A DNA stretch of 64,000 nucleotides from positions 186,001 through 250,000 of the forward strand of contig CAJNAR010000014.1 of NCBI GenBank assembly GCA_905220665.1. Reading direction: 5' to 3'. Below, one piece after another: positions 23,978-35,403 of the stretch. Position 1 is the stretch's first letter. Each line of letters begins with the position of its first letter. A program made the position numbers and the translations under genes. The notes beneath the pieces are model-generated. The model was not told the DNA's origin. It ran no database searches and was given only the letters and a program-made list of their open reading frames with translations. The stretch is from Albugo candida (taxonomy: Eukaryota; Oomycota; Peronosporomycetes; Albuginales; Albuginaceae).

Positions 23978-24483
23978 TGCGGACAGATGATTGAGATAGT
24001 GGGACATTTGCGAATGTAAACGCACACGGTTTCAGTCACATTGTACGCGTCCCCTCGAAATTTGTCAACTTCAAAGTCAATTTCAATATCAGTCATCAAG
24101 ACGATCCTCAACATACGTCAGCATTAAGATATTGGAGCGCTTCTTGGAAACATGTACGACTGTGCATCGTCGACTTGGAACTCAGCGTACGCATTGTAAA
24201 TGATTGTATTGATCGATCGTGACCGCATGTACCCTTGACGGAGAAGATGGAGATGTCAATTCGGAAGCGGCTTTTTTCTCTTCTTTTGCCCGGAAATGCT
24301 CGTCGACCAGTCGTCATCGAATATATGATTGGCTAATAAGTAAATTCTCTTTTGTTTATTGGCTGAAATATCAAATCTTTTATTTCGATTCAGTTCAGAA
24401 AAAGTGTATAAAAAAAACAAAAATAAACCCAAAAATCGAGAAAAAAGCTCCGATCCTTTCTTTCTCGCACTCCAAGAGATCTA
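23978..24483. other. Intergenic stretch, promoter region of the trehalose gene
   Basis: About 505 bp without a supported gene. Its downstream end is AT-rich, with a T/C-rich run (TCCTTTCTTTCTCGCACTCC) about 30 bp before the ATG of the trehalose gene. The overlapping ORF at 24219-24671 is out of frame with the enzyme and is not counted. Confidence 0.4.
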
Positions 24484-27400
24484 ATGTTACAGCGACTTCG
24501 TCATGTCGTCGGTTGGGGCTTACCAACTGCTCCGCCCGGAACCCGTGTCGATTTCCAAGTACGGGCGTCTATAGGACACGGTCAAACTGTTTATTTGGTA
24601 GGCGATATTCCTTCTTTGGGTGGCTCTATCGAAGCTGTTCCAACGCCTTCCTCGTGTTCTGGAGGAAGTAAAAGTATGAATGCAACCTCCGGCAACAGCT
24701 CATCGTCCAATGTATCGCTGGAACACGGTGTAGCGCTGGTCACAACGCCGGATTTATATCCCATTTGGTACAATTTAGAACCAATTATGGTGCCTTCAGG
24801 AACACGAATTCATTATCGGTATGCAATATGTACCGGTAGCAAATTCACTCGTTATGAAACATTGGATGGAATTTCGCGACAATTACAAATCGGTAATGAA
24901 GATTTACAGACAAACGATACATTGGACACTCTTCAGTCGTCCGCACAAGAGGAAATGGACGATAAATACGGCGGTCGTACCTCATTTTGGAGTGTTGTTC
25001 CACGCTTAAGCTCAGGACAAGCATTTGTGGATCGAAGGGCAAATGGAATCGCTGAAAAGGACGGAACTATGACGGGTCGAAATCTGACACTTTCAATCAC
25101 AGGAGGAATCCCTGAAGAAGAAGAACATCACGAAACATCAGAGATCTCATCGTCCTTGCATTTGGGTGAAGATGAATGTCGAGTCTTTTGTAGCTCTCCA
25201 GCAATGTACCGATCGCGAGCGTACTCTGAAGAATCGGCAAAATCTCCGCGGAATGTCACAATCGACGCATCCGATGGCGTTATTATCGTTGTGTACCGTC
25301 TTCCCGTTTTAGTGATTCGTCAAATGGATGGAAATTATCTCATCGAGTGGGAAGATGATAACTTACTTTGCCCGCCGGGCTTTCTGAAGGAGTCCGATAA
25401 AAGTATGTCGTGGGATCAAGCAAGCTCCATGCGGATCACGTGGGTCGGGACGGTCCATTGCTCCTCTGTGATTCCAAAGGAAGACGAAGAAAAACTCGTT
25501 CGACTTCTGATGCCATTTCGCTGTGTGCCTGTATTTCTCAGTCAAAATAGCGCCCAAACCTTTCATGATTTTTGTTACGGAACGTTATGGCCAATCTTTC
25601 ATAATATTGTCGATGTGTATGGAAAACTACCGACACGATGGTGGAATCCGACGCAACAGAAGAATGCTTGGGCCGCGTATAAGAATGTCAATCGGATTTT
25701 CGTGAATAAATTGATTGAAGTGTACAATGAAGGCGATTTAGTTTGGGTTCACGGGTTCCATTTGCTTGTGGCTCCATCGTTTCTGTCTCGTCGTCTACCG
25801 GTCGTCAACGTCGGCTTGTACCTTCACACACCGTTCCCATCCTCTGAGATTTTTCGCACGTTGTCTGTCCGAGCGGATTTGCTTCGTGGAATGCTCTCAG
25901 CCGATCATATTGGCTTCCATTTGTACGAACACGCTCGTCATTTTCTCACAAGCTGTCGTCGAATTCTTGGTGTCAAATACAGTGCTCAGCCTGGCGGGTA
26001 CATTGGAATCGAATATAATGGACGTGTTGTGATGCTCACGATCTCTCATATTGGCATCGAGACGTCTTTCATGGACATTATCAACGATACCGATACTGTA
26101 AAGAGAGAGTATCAGCGCTTGATGGAAAAATACGATGCCGGGAATCGAAGAATTATCGTCGGAATCGATCGAGTCGAACGGCTGAAGGGAATCATTCTCA
26201 AAATCTCATCGATTGAGCATTTTCTCAACATGTACCCGGAATGGCAATGCAAATTACAAGTGATCCAAGTCGGTATCATCGATTCTTCAAATCCTTCCAG
26301 CGAGAAAACAAACGTTCGAGAGGAAGTGATCAAAGCTGTGGAACGAACAAATGAGCGATTTAAAGGCGTACGCGAGGATCCCGTTATCGTATACAAAGAA
26401 GTGGAAAACACCGATTTAGCGGCGAGACTTCCGCTTTGGCGACTTGGGAATATTTTCCTGTCGACTTCTGTACGCGACGCTGTGAATTTATATCCGTTCG
26501 AATTCGTCTACGCCCACCAATTGTGTGAGAAACCTGGCGTTCTGATCGTCTCCGAGTTCTCTGGAAGCAGTCGTGTGCTCCGTGGAAGCATTGGAATCAA
26601 TCCTTGGCGTCGCGATGAAATTGTGAATGCGATTGGCACGGCATTGAAAATGACCGAAAGCGAGCTTTCAGCCCGACACCAAAAAGACTTGGAATATATC
26701 GTCTCGAATTCTCGCACGAAATGGGCCGAACGAATTTTAGTCGACCTCAAACGCACCAAAAAGCTTTCCACAGAGGGCGAGCATATGGGCTACGGATTGG
26801 GTCTGAGCTTTCGCATGTTGGAATTCAATGCGGGATTCAAGTTACTCGATACTGAAGCAGTTGCTAAAGCGTATCGAAGCAGTTATCGTCGTGTGTTATT
26901 GTTTGATTACGGCAACACACTCGTGACAGAAGAACGCGGACGAAATGATTTCTCAAAGTATTTGGGCATTGAAAGTGATAGAATTCCCGATGGAACAATT
27001 GTATCCAAAGCAGAAGTGACTCCAGCACCGTCTGAAGTGCTTTCCGCGCTAAGTCTGATGTGCTCGGACCCGAGAAACACCGTTTTCGTATTAAGTGGAA
27101 AGGATCGATCTGATTTGGAAAAGACATTAGGCTCTGTACGCGGCTTGGGCTTGGCTGCAGAGCATGGATATCTGTATAAATGGGGCGATTCGCGTGCTTC
27201 CTCGTGTTCCGAAGACGAATGGCTTTGCACAAAAGACAATTTCGATGATTCCTGGAAGGATCTCACGCATTCCGTAATGGACACATACACCCAACGAACG
27301 CATGGAACGTATGTCGAGCTCAAAGGAAGCGCGTTATTATGGCAATATCGTGACGCCGACCCTGAATTCGGACATTTACAAGCGAAAGAATTACACGATC

Positions 27401-28081
27401 AATTGACACAAGTGTTGGAGAATTTCCAAGTCGAAGTATTAGCCGGAAGCGATTACCTCGAAGTACGTCCCGAAGGCGTCGATAAAGGCGTTATTGTCGA
27501 TCGGATCCTCTCGACGCTCGAGTCGAAAATGGGCAATTATGTCGATTTTATTATGTGTATTGGCGACGATCAATCCGATGAGCTCATGTTCAAGTACCTC
27601 GAAGAAGTACGAAGTCGACCGAAATTGTTCACAGTGACAGTGGGGAAAAAGCCCAGCGCCGCCAAATACTTTGTCAATGACGTCGAGCAAGTCAAAGAGC
27701 TTCTCAGCGTGTTGACAAAAGTATCGACGGCACTGAATCGGAATCTGTCGCTGAATGATCTGAGGCTGTTTGACGGCCCAAGGCAAGCGTACGTGACGTA
27801 TATCTCGTTGGGAATCGCTTATTCATATTTTTCGCTGCAGATCGCATCCCTCAAAATTGAAGGAAGAAAGTGAGGAAATTTTGGACTCGAGAGATTTGAG
27901 TATGGAGGAACCGTTGAGTATGGAGACTTCGAGTCGATTGACGCTCAAAAATAAATGCTCCATGTCGATGAGCGCGATTTCTAGCGTGGCCAATGCGTGC
28001 TCGGGCACCTCGTTCACGTATGAGCAGTATTTTAGCAAAATCGAGGAAACAGAAGACGATCAAGGCGGAATTTTCTTCTAA
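24484..28081 (+). CDS. Bifunctional trehalose-6-phosphate synthase/phosphatase with N-terminal CBM20
   Basis: Two exons, join(24484..27797,27841..28081), 1184 aa. The 43-nt intron (GTATAT to CTGCAG) reconnects the main ORF, which otherwise stops at 27873, to an acidic Ser-rich tail. Residues about 19-135 match a CBM20 starch-binding module (VDFQVRASIGHGQTVYLVGD). A GT20 domain follows, with RLPV, FCYGTLWPIF, LHTPFPSSEIFRTL, GFHLYEHARHFL, GIDRVERLKGI and SEFSGSSRVL. WVHDYHLL of active enzymes reads WVHGFHLL. The HAD phosphatase part has FDYGNTLV at residues 807-814 where active enzymes have DYDGT, so the general acid/base Asp is missing. GDDQSDE (1027-1033) is intact. It may be mainly regulatory, as class II plant TPS proteins are. 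Its 3' end is convergent with the transporter gene, with only 19 bp between the stops. Confidence 0.9.
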
Positions 28082-28100
28082 TTAAACAAGTAAAAGCCGT

Positions 28101-29191
28101 TCAGCAAGTTGCATGTTTGGTTCTATTTGAGAATTCGGAATACTTTTGTGGGACTGCAAATCGTTTATCGCCATAAATGAAAACGGATCCAACGACCAAC
28201 AGGATGCTGGCGTAAAACAAAGGCGTTCCGCGTGAATTCGAAATGACATTGGAAATCAAACAGCTGAGAATCAGAGAGAAAGATGTGCCAAAGTTTTTCA
28301 CGATATTGTCAGAGTATCGGACCACAGCTGCGATGGTGAGGCCGCCAACTGCTTGAAGGAGAATGACGAGCCAAACGATCGGACGAATTTCGTGAAAGAA
28401 TCCGTTTGTGAGGATGAGGGAAGCATCGAGTGATATGTTGAGGGAAGTGAGGAGTACCGAAATGAGTGCGAGTTGAGTGTTTCGGATCCATAAGCTTTCG
28501 GAGGTGGAAAGTGCGGTTCTTGCTGGATGAGACTTCATGACGCATTCGAAATAAGCAGCTGCAAGACCGGAATTGACAGCCAAAAGGCAAACGATTGAGA
28601 TTCCGGTAAAGTGAAGTGAGTGATTTTCTTGAGTCGGGAGGGAGACTCGTGAGTACGAACATGCGGCAACACCACTCATGAGGGAGCACATGGCACACCA
28701 TTGGACAAACGTGAATTGGCGATGGAGGAAAATACGCATGAAGAAAGCGGTTGTGATGATTTTCAGCTGGTAGACGATTTGGTACGTGGCGATATCGACG
28801 TAATCGTATGCAAAGAGCGCTCCGATGTTTTGCATGGCGTACAGAAATGCCAATACTGTCATTTTTTGTAGACCTTTGAAATCGGATAATACCTCATTAT
28901 GTAAGAGATGAATGGTAGCAGGGATGTTACCTCCGCGAAGCTATATAATTGTTTAGATCGATATATAAAGTGTGTTAGAGAGAAATTTGATGCGCTAAAC
29001 TTACTTCATACCTTGCATAACACACCGACGCAACAAATGCATTTGATGACCTCCACGAGGAAGATCGCAGTGCCTGGATGGTACTTATTCAGTCGGGAGA
29101 ATTTAGACGCAATACCAAGCGCGGTATTTTGCACAACAAGCAGCCCAAAAGCGATATGTTTCCACGATGGAGACATTACTTTTGTTACCAT
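28101..29191 (-). CDS. Nucleotide-sugar transporter, SLC35A family
   Basis: Two exons, complement(join(28101..28940,29012..29191)), 339 aa. The 71-nt intron (GTATGA to TATAG) joins an N-terminal exon to the main exon in frame. Start ATG at 29191. The N-terminus MSPSWKHIAFGLLVVQNTAL, the YLS/HPGTAIFLVEVIK-type second helix and the Y-(D/N)-x-D-x-(A/P)-TYQ-(I/V)-x-YQLKI signature (VDIATYQIVYQLKI) are typical of UDP-galactose, UDP-GlcNAc and CMP-sialate transporters. About ten hydrophobic segments follow. The exact substrate cannot be read from sequence. It acts in the Golgi membrane, feeding glycosylation. It is tandem with the AF4-like gene, and only 72 bp separate them. Confidence 0.88.
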
Positions 29192-29263
29192 GATGATTAT
29201 AAGATTGAACAGGTTCTTGCGAACCTATTGTACTTTCGATGTTAGTATATCTTAAGTACGTTT

Positions 29264-31405
29264 CTAGCTATTCTGTAGTTCGCGTTCTAACTCGAATACA
29301 AATTCACTGACATTGACAGTCACTGGATCCGTACTTAACGGTAAAACGTTCATGTTACACGTTTCAAATCGGCGCCACATATCAAACCCGCGAAGTAAAT
29401 GTTCCATTTCTTTCAATAAATGCTTCTTGACCGTTCCTTCCTTATTATCCTGATTCCCAACAGTGATGTTGACAATGGGCGGTGTTGTTCCATTCTGACG
29501 ACTATCGGGCGACCGTCCTGGAGTGAAGAGATCGCTGTATAAGGCAAAGAGCTTTAGATGCTGCAACCGATAAATGGTGAGATGTACAATTGATGCCATC
29601 TTATATCCGATTGCCATCATCCGAACATCCGCGGCACTCTTAAAAGTTCGAATCGTACTTTCTATCAGCGCACACGTTTGCGATAGCGTAGTAATGCAGT
29701 ACTCCCCATAAGTGCGAGCTTGTTGTGGGTCATTCTGTGCGCGAAATGTTGCTTTAATTTGTGCAAGTTTGAGTGCATGTTGAAAGAATTTGACGGCAGA
29801 GCGGAGATACAGCACTCCTTGTGCGACTTGACGACGAGAGTCCGAGTTGACGCCGCCTTGACGATTCCCTTCATGTTTCAGTTTTCGCGCTTGTTCGTTT
29901 AATTCCGCTGCTTCTTTTCGGAGCTTTTCGAAATCCGGGTCGGGTTGGAACTCAATTAGGAATGATGCAACGGGTCGTGCAACTTTTTGTGTCGTGTGTG
30001 TGTCTTCCTGCACGTGCTCCAGTTTCCGCTTGCAGTTATTAAACGTATGTTTGGTGTCTTTTTCACCAGATTGTGTGTTTGTTTTATCCGTTGTATCGGA
30101 AATGAGCTCTGTTTTGGTCCTCGTCGAAGCTGATTCTCGATCTTTATCAGCTGTTTGTGCATTTGTAGTGTGGTTTTTACTTAAAACGGATTCCTTCTTG
30201 ATCCGCGTCGACGACGCAGATTTCGCGTCTTTTTCAGCTAATTCAGTATTTTTTTTAGGGTTTGTATCGAAAACGGGCTCCTTTTTGGTCTTCGTCGGAG
30301 CTAATTTTGGTTCTTTATCAGCTGTTTGCTGATTTGTTTTGTGGTTTGTATCGAAAACGGGTTGTTTTTTAGTCTTCGTAGACCCGAGTTTGGAGTCTTT
30401 CTCAGCTAGTTGGGTATTTTTCTTCGTATTTGTATCGGAAACGGGCTCCTTTTTGACACTTGATGTTCTTCTGGATGCTGATAACCCATTTTTTCTCTTT
30501 TCTACTGGCTGCTGGTTTTCATTGCATTTCCTATCACTCTTTTCTACTCCATTAGTAGACCCTGTCGACGTATTGCTTGTTCGTTTTTTGCTTGTTTCCA
30601 CTTTACGCACTTCGTCTTTACCTTCGGCTACCTTCGTTTCGTTTTCACTTTGCTTTTTTTCCACACGTTTCTTCTTTTTCTGCTTTTTACCCGTTTTGTC
30701 TCGTTTTTGTGTCTCCTTTATAGCCATCTTTTTACATTGTTCATCGGGTTTCCATTGAACCCGTTCCACATGACCCAATTCCAACCGCTTTCGAAACTCA
30801 TCGTGTCGCTGCGAACTTAATATCTCCATTTCAGTATCACACCGTACGCTCAATAAACAATCAAAAATATAAGTTGACATTTGCTTTAAGTACGTCGTAT
30901 CCGGTCGATGTCTCTTTCTGACGCGATGAGCTTTGATGGGATACGAGGCAACTTTCACTTCCTTCATCGCATCAGCTTTCTTCTCCTCTTCCTTATCTTC
31001 GACATCTTCTTCCGATTCCATTGAGACGTCTCTATCTTCTTCGATACTTTGATCATCTTCGCCTTCGGAACTGATGGAAGCATAACTCTCGGAATCGCTA
31101 TTTCCTGGAGCCGTAAGCCTAGATTCCTTGCCTTTAGAAATGACTGGAAATCGTAGTTGTTTCCCTCTACCTCCCGCTGATGGAAGCACTTCCATTGCGA
31201 CAGTCTGTAAGTCGAGGTCTGAATCGTCTTTCATCAAACTGTCGTCCGATGTATCAGAGGAAAGCGGCGAATTAGCACTCTCCATGCCGTTTTCCACTCG
31301 TACAGTCGAATCAGCTTGTCCTCTTTGATGCAAGGCAGCTTCTTTCGATGAGATACTGCGATTCGGCGCATTCTTTTTGTACGACACAAACTGTTTTCGA
31401 GCCAT
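29264..31405 (-). CDS. Low-complexity protein with C-terminal AF4/FMR2-like homology domain
   Basis: Single-exon ORF, 713 aa, ATG at 31405. The first ~475 residues are polar and low-complexity, with acidic patches (EEDVEDKEEEKKAD), basic NLS-like runs (KKQKKKKRVEKK) and about five imperfect tandem repeats of 28-29 aa (residues about 317-452, each with a KKEPVFDTN core and a later EKD or DKE step). The last ~240 residues are ordered and helical (LNEQARKLKHEGNR, LRSAVKFFQHALKLAQI, GYKMASIVHLTIYRLQHLK). They resemble the C-terminal homology domain of AF4/AFF proteins, which scaffold the super elongation complex. That match is by pattern only. A nuclear role in transcription elongation is an inference. 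Confidence 0.6.
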   Translation of the reverse strand: MARKQFVSYKKNAPNRSISSKEAALHQRGQADSTVRVENGMESANSPLSSDTSDDSLMKDDSDLDLQTVAMEVLPSAGGRGKQLRFPVISKGKESRLTAPGNSDSESYASISSEGEDDQSIEEDRDVSMESEEDVEDKEEEKKADAMKEVKVASYPIKAHRVRKRHRPDTTYLKQMSTYIFDCLLSVRCDTEMEILSSQRHDEFRKRLELGHVERVQWKPDEQCKKMAIKETQKRDKTGKKQKKKKRVEKKQSENETKVAEGKDEVRKVETSKKRTSNTSTGSTNGVEKSDRKCNENQQPVEKRKNGLSASRRTSSVKKEPVSDTNTKKNTQLAEKDSKLGSTKTKKQPVFDTNHKTNQQTADKEPKLAPTKTKKEPVFDTNPKKNTELAEKDAKSASSTRIKKESVLSKNHTTNAQTADKDRESASTRTKTELISDTTDKTNTQSGEKDTKHTFNNCKRKLEHVQEDTHTTQKVARPVASFLIEFQPDPDFEKLRKEAAELNEQARKLKHEGNRQGGVNSDSRRQVAQGVLYLRSAVKFFQHALKLAQIKATFRAQNDPQQARTYGEYCITTLSQTCALIESTIRTFKSAADVRMMAIGYKMASIVHLTIYRLQHLKLFALYSDLFTPGRSPDSRQNGTTPPIVNITVGNQDNKEGTVKKHLLKEMEHLLRGFDMWRRFETCNMNVLPLSTDPVTVNVSEFVFELERELQNS

Positions 31406-31708
31406 GAACGCGATCGTTTATGAATCGAAATCAGAAGTGATGAGTACTTTTGCAATTCTTATATTTAGATTGCCGCAGAACGTAAGACAAGATGGAATAC
31501 TTGCACAGATGTGCAATTTAAGGAAACCTGCGCGGTGAAACCGTTACGACGTCACTCCAACGTTTCTCCGATGCTGAATGACGGTACAACGAGTTTTAAA
31601 CTAAAGTCTGCGCGCCATCATTATAATCAGCGTAAAGGATGCAATATGATTCGGTACACATTCGTGTAACATTATGCAACCCACCTTCCGCGAACCAATC
31701 GACGTGTG
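31406..31708. promoter_or_regulatory. Divergent promoter between AF4-like gene and CASTOR-like gene
   Basis: The 303-bp gap between two start codons on opposite strands must carry both promoters. It contains an inverted repeat TTGCACA-GA-TGTGCAA at 31501-31516 and a CRE-like GACGTCA at 31548-31554. Both are candidate transcription-factor sites, seen once each. Confidence 0.45.
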
Positions 31709-33186
31709 ATGGATATTGTGACTACTTCGAATTTCCACGCAACGCTACTTCAACGTACGTTTTCCACAATACTCGATCAACACTCATCAACTCCAATAGA
31801 AAAACTCATAGTCGTCTTTTTATCAAATCATCAGCTTCGTCAATGCAGTTGGCCCTTATTAAAGTAAGCATTTCTTCCACTTAGCGGTCACTTGATTCTC
31901 ATCTTTCCTTTGCAGACTCCTTTTATACGCTTCCGAACGATTAAATGACTCCAACCAAGCCGAAATCTTCTCTATTGTTGTTGAAAAAGATGGTGTGACT
32001 ATCTTTATGGACCCCAGCGGTATCGAATTGTTCAAAATTGCTGTGAGTCGCGCGATTTGCAAGTCGTTGAGTATTTGCTGAGAATTTCTGTAGGAATTGG
32101 AGCCTTTGCTCACAATCGCACCCGATATGTGGTGTGCTGTCCAGGTACGTCGGTCGATGAGACTGTGTTCGTTCGGCTAAAAGTATCTTCAGATTCATTT
32201 GGGACCGCTTGTGGCTGAATTTCCTGGAATTGTGAGGTGATACGCGGAGATTGCATGTTCCAATACAAAATCTGATAGAATTCCAGTTTTCTATCCAAAT
32301 TACTAGCGGAAGATGATATCAGCATTCTCAATTTGAGCACTTTCGATACGGATATCATTTTCGTGCGCGTACGTTCTCCAAATGTTTCAAAAACGATGGC
32401 TGATGACATATTGTCTCAAGGAAACCAATTTAGAGGTCGCCATCTCGTGTCTGAAGTCCAAATTGTCGCGAGGATTCCACGGCTTGAAGGAGGTGAACGC
32501 TTACAGCTGTATCACGATCGTCTTTGACGTGTATATCGATGTAGGCCAAAGAAGCTGAACGAGATCTCGTGTTTGATTTTGCATGTAATTCCCATCTCGT
32601 CGGTCAGCGTATTCATTCTCCATCCAAAATCGTAGCTCATGATCAGTATCTTGTGGGTATGTTTGTAATTACATGAATGTCCCGTATGCTTTGTGTAATT
32701 CCTTCATAGTATTCCCAGAATCATTTGTTCTCGTGCGATTACGCAAAGAAAGCATCCGAAGTTGTGCATTTGGGCTGACACAAATGGTGTTGATGTCTCC
32801 TTGCGACCCGCAATCTCCGTCCATTTCGTTTTGGTGTTACTGCGAGACAGCAGAGGAAATCAGTTTGGTTGTCGATGAGGTACGAAGTCGTCAGCGGATT
32901 CTTTCATTGACTTACTTGAGTACCACAGCGATCTTTACTATCCTTCCCACAAGACGCGGTCGTGGTTGCTCCTGATCGTTGGCGAGCAATCAAATTGTGT
33001 GGTCGTTTATACGGATTTGATGAGACTGGTGTTGTGGCTGCCATGTCGGGATTGGATTCACAGACACAGTTGCTCAACTTTAGCTCTTTCGGTTCCAATG
33101 TTACAATGGTTCTGAGTGAGGCGCTGGATGTCTCGTTGGAAGCTCTCCGTCGTAGTTTATCTATTTCCAGGGTCCAATTCTTATAG
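31709..33186 (+). CDS. CASTOR/GATSL-like ACT-domain protein (candidate amino-acid sensor)
   Basis: Eight exons: join(31709..31863,31916..32042,32094..32144,32193..32236,32287..32492,32552..32656,32710..32879,32929..33186), 371 aa. All introns are 48-59 nt. Six of the seven junctions use clear GT-AG sites, and the acceptor at 32551 is the least certain. The order of segments follows CASTOR1: VEKDGVTIFMDPSGIELF and APDMWCAVQ in the first half, then AEDDISILNLSTFDTDIIFV, then a repeat half with VVFPESFVLVRLRKESI and FWCYCETAEEISLVVDE, and finally DRWRAIKLCGRLYGFDETG. In animals these tandem-ACT proteins bind arginine and control GATOR2/TORC1. Binding residues were not checked, so the ligand is unknown. 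EXO70 starts 102 bp downstream on the same strand. Confidence 0.75.
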
Positions 33187-33230
33187 CGAGTCGTTGACGT
33201 GATCGATAGTTTTGGAGCCAGCAATGTTGA

Positions 33231-33250
33231 CCGGTCGCAATTTGCACCGG
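33231..33250. promoter_or_regulatory. Near-palindrome in the EXO70 promoter
   Basis: CCGGTCGCAATTTGCACCGG has arms CCGGT/ACCGG and inner GCAA/TTGC. It lies 38 bp before the EXO70 ATG in a 102-bp intergenic gap, so it is a strong candidate binding site. Confidence 0.45.
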
Positions 33251-33288
33251 AAAAGTAAATATAATCGAGTTTTGTTGAGTCGACGCCC

Positions 33289-35305
33289 ATGTTTGAGATG
33301 GAATCGAAAGCATACGGCACATGGATCCAACTGATTCGTAACACGGTGGAAGAGAGCGATGTACGTTGACGCATCGGCGTCTATTTTTTGATTGTGACGT
33401 GTGAGCTCAGAACCAAATACTACGCGTGAATGGAGCACTGTCCACTTTCCAGGATGGGCTTGTCGGTATTGAGCGAGAGATGCTTCCGATCTATCAGCTC
33501 ACTGAGAAGCTGCGCATCACACAGCGAAATATCGATCTCTGTATCGAAGAGCTTGATCGCGTACGTCGAGATTTCCGCGCGAGTCATGAGGTAGTGTTTT
33601 TTCCAGTTTGCTACTTTCACATCTCAAGAGCGTCTGGTTTTCAGCTGATGCCAGTACTGCTTCATGCAAGTAAATACGATCAGCAGGCGTATAAAGCAGC
33701 TTTAGAACGGCTTTTGGGAGCCATTACGTTTTTGGAATCGCATAAAAGCTATGAAGGATCCGGTAAGGCGTTGGACCACTCCAAAGAAGTTCTTTTCCAA
33801 GTCAAAAAAATCGCAAAATCAGGTTTTCTGAGTGCTGTCAGCGTCACTTGCAAAGCCGATTGTGACGACATAACACTAAAGTATCGGAATGTGCAGCCTG
33901 AAAGCCTGAAGGCTCAACAATGGCTGAGCTGTCTCGAATTGTGCCAAGCAGATCGCACCCAAATCCAAAGCGATTACGCACAGCAACGTCTTCAGCTACT
34001 TCGTATGCACTTTTCATGGATAACAGAAGGAAATCCCGCTCCCGATTTCACATCGAAAATGCCTGAAATCCTGAACGATGTGAAAAAAACCATTCTACAA
34101 GAGAAATCGCTTCTTGCATCCATTTTCACTGAGGAAACGATCGCTCATTCTGTTTTCTGTACAACCATTTCGCCTATTCTGACTCAATTGAAAGCACATT
34201 TGGACAATTGGCTGCGAGTATCCATCAAGTCGAATTGTTTCCATCTCTTACTCGTTCACGAAATTGTGCAAAGCTCCACAAAAGAATTTGACTCGATTCT
34301 TCAACCCCCTCTGCTATTACGCAGCCACAAAGGCACAGGCTTCCAGGACCCTCGTCATCTCTCAGACTTGATGCATGCGATCTTGAACGATCTCACAGTA
34401 TCCACAAAAGAGCGTTTATTCACCACACAGCTGGAAATCACTGATCCCATTGCGTCGCCTCATTCCATGCCGAATGACGGGAATGTCCATGCAGCCTCCA
34501 GTCTCGTACGTGTTTTTCTACCGCTTGAGCCATCACTTCAAATCAATTCGATGCGTAGATGCTCCAATACATTCGAAAGCTTTTTGATCATCATTCAGCC
34601 CTTGATGCATTATTATCCAATGAGGGCTCTGCAGAGTATGTGGAGAGTGCTGTAATGCAATTGGTCGAAGCGCTTTCCAGTGCGAAAACGCGAGCGGATC
34701 GCAAACAAATTTTTCTGATCAATAATTTCGGATTTATCAAAAAGAACTTGGAAATTACAAATATAGACAATGCTGGGATTGGAAGTCGAATGAAAATTGA
34801 GATACTTCCGCGCTTGGAGGAGCTGCGTAAACAGAGTATGATGGAATACAATCGATTGTTTGTGCATGTTTTGGCGCAGAGCGCGGAGGAGGTACCGGAA
34901 AAACTGATTTATTTGAAAAATGGAAGTACTTTGGCGCGGGAAAGCGGCCGCTTACTGAAAGAGAAATTTTCGGTGTGTGCAATAAACGGAAAACGTAAAG
35001 TGACTGAGATGAGTTGTGGATAGAAATTCAATTTGCAATTAGAAGAGTTGAAAGCGCATCGGCAATTCACATTGGAGCCAAGTATACGTCATTCTATGAT
35101 ACAAAACGCTTTGGATACGGTGGTTCCTGCGTATACTCGTTTTTATGAAAAGTAGGTGATGTGTTACAACTATTGATGGGATGCATGTCATGAATGGATA
35201 TGTAGGTATTCGGTGATACAATTCTCTAAAAAACATGCCAGCAAGTACCTACAATACACACCTGTCGCCGTGGAAACGTTGCTCAAGGAATTATTTCGTG
35301 GCTAA
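33289..35305 (+). CDS. EXO70: Exocyst complex component EXO70
   Basis: Six exons: join(33289..33360,33411..33590,33645..34505,34559..34972,35024..35151,35206..35305), 584 aa. The introns are 50-54 nt with clean GT-AG ends. Two of them are in-frame or hidden by chance ORFs, and all joins keep the frame. N-terminal helix LPIYQLTEKLRITQRNIDLC matches the EXO70 start. VHAASSLMLQYIRKLF, FLINNFGFIKKNL, FSKFNLQLEEL and the end KYLQYTPVAVETLLKELF match the conserved C-terminal bundle that binds PI(4,5)P2 and Rho GTPases in known members. It tethers secretory vesicles at the plasma membrane. Length is slightly below the usual 620-650 aa. Confidence 0.85.
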
Positions 35306-35403
35306 ACCGCATATAATTAATACGATTGAACGAAATATACAATTTACATGTATACTCTAATGCAGACGAGTACACGTATACTACACTTAAAGTCAGCATC
35401 ATC

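Noticed and set aside
24219..24671. ORF overlapping the start of the trehalose gene
   Set aside because: It is in another frame from the CBM20-GT20 enzyme and has no recognisable domain.
30339..30758. Ser/Phe/Val-rich plus-strand ORFs at 29994-30758
   Set aside because: Shadow of the Lys/Glu/Thr-rich repeats of the AF4-like gene on the minus strand.
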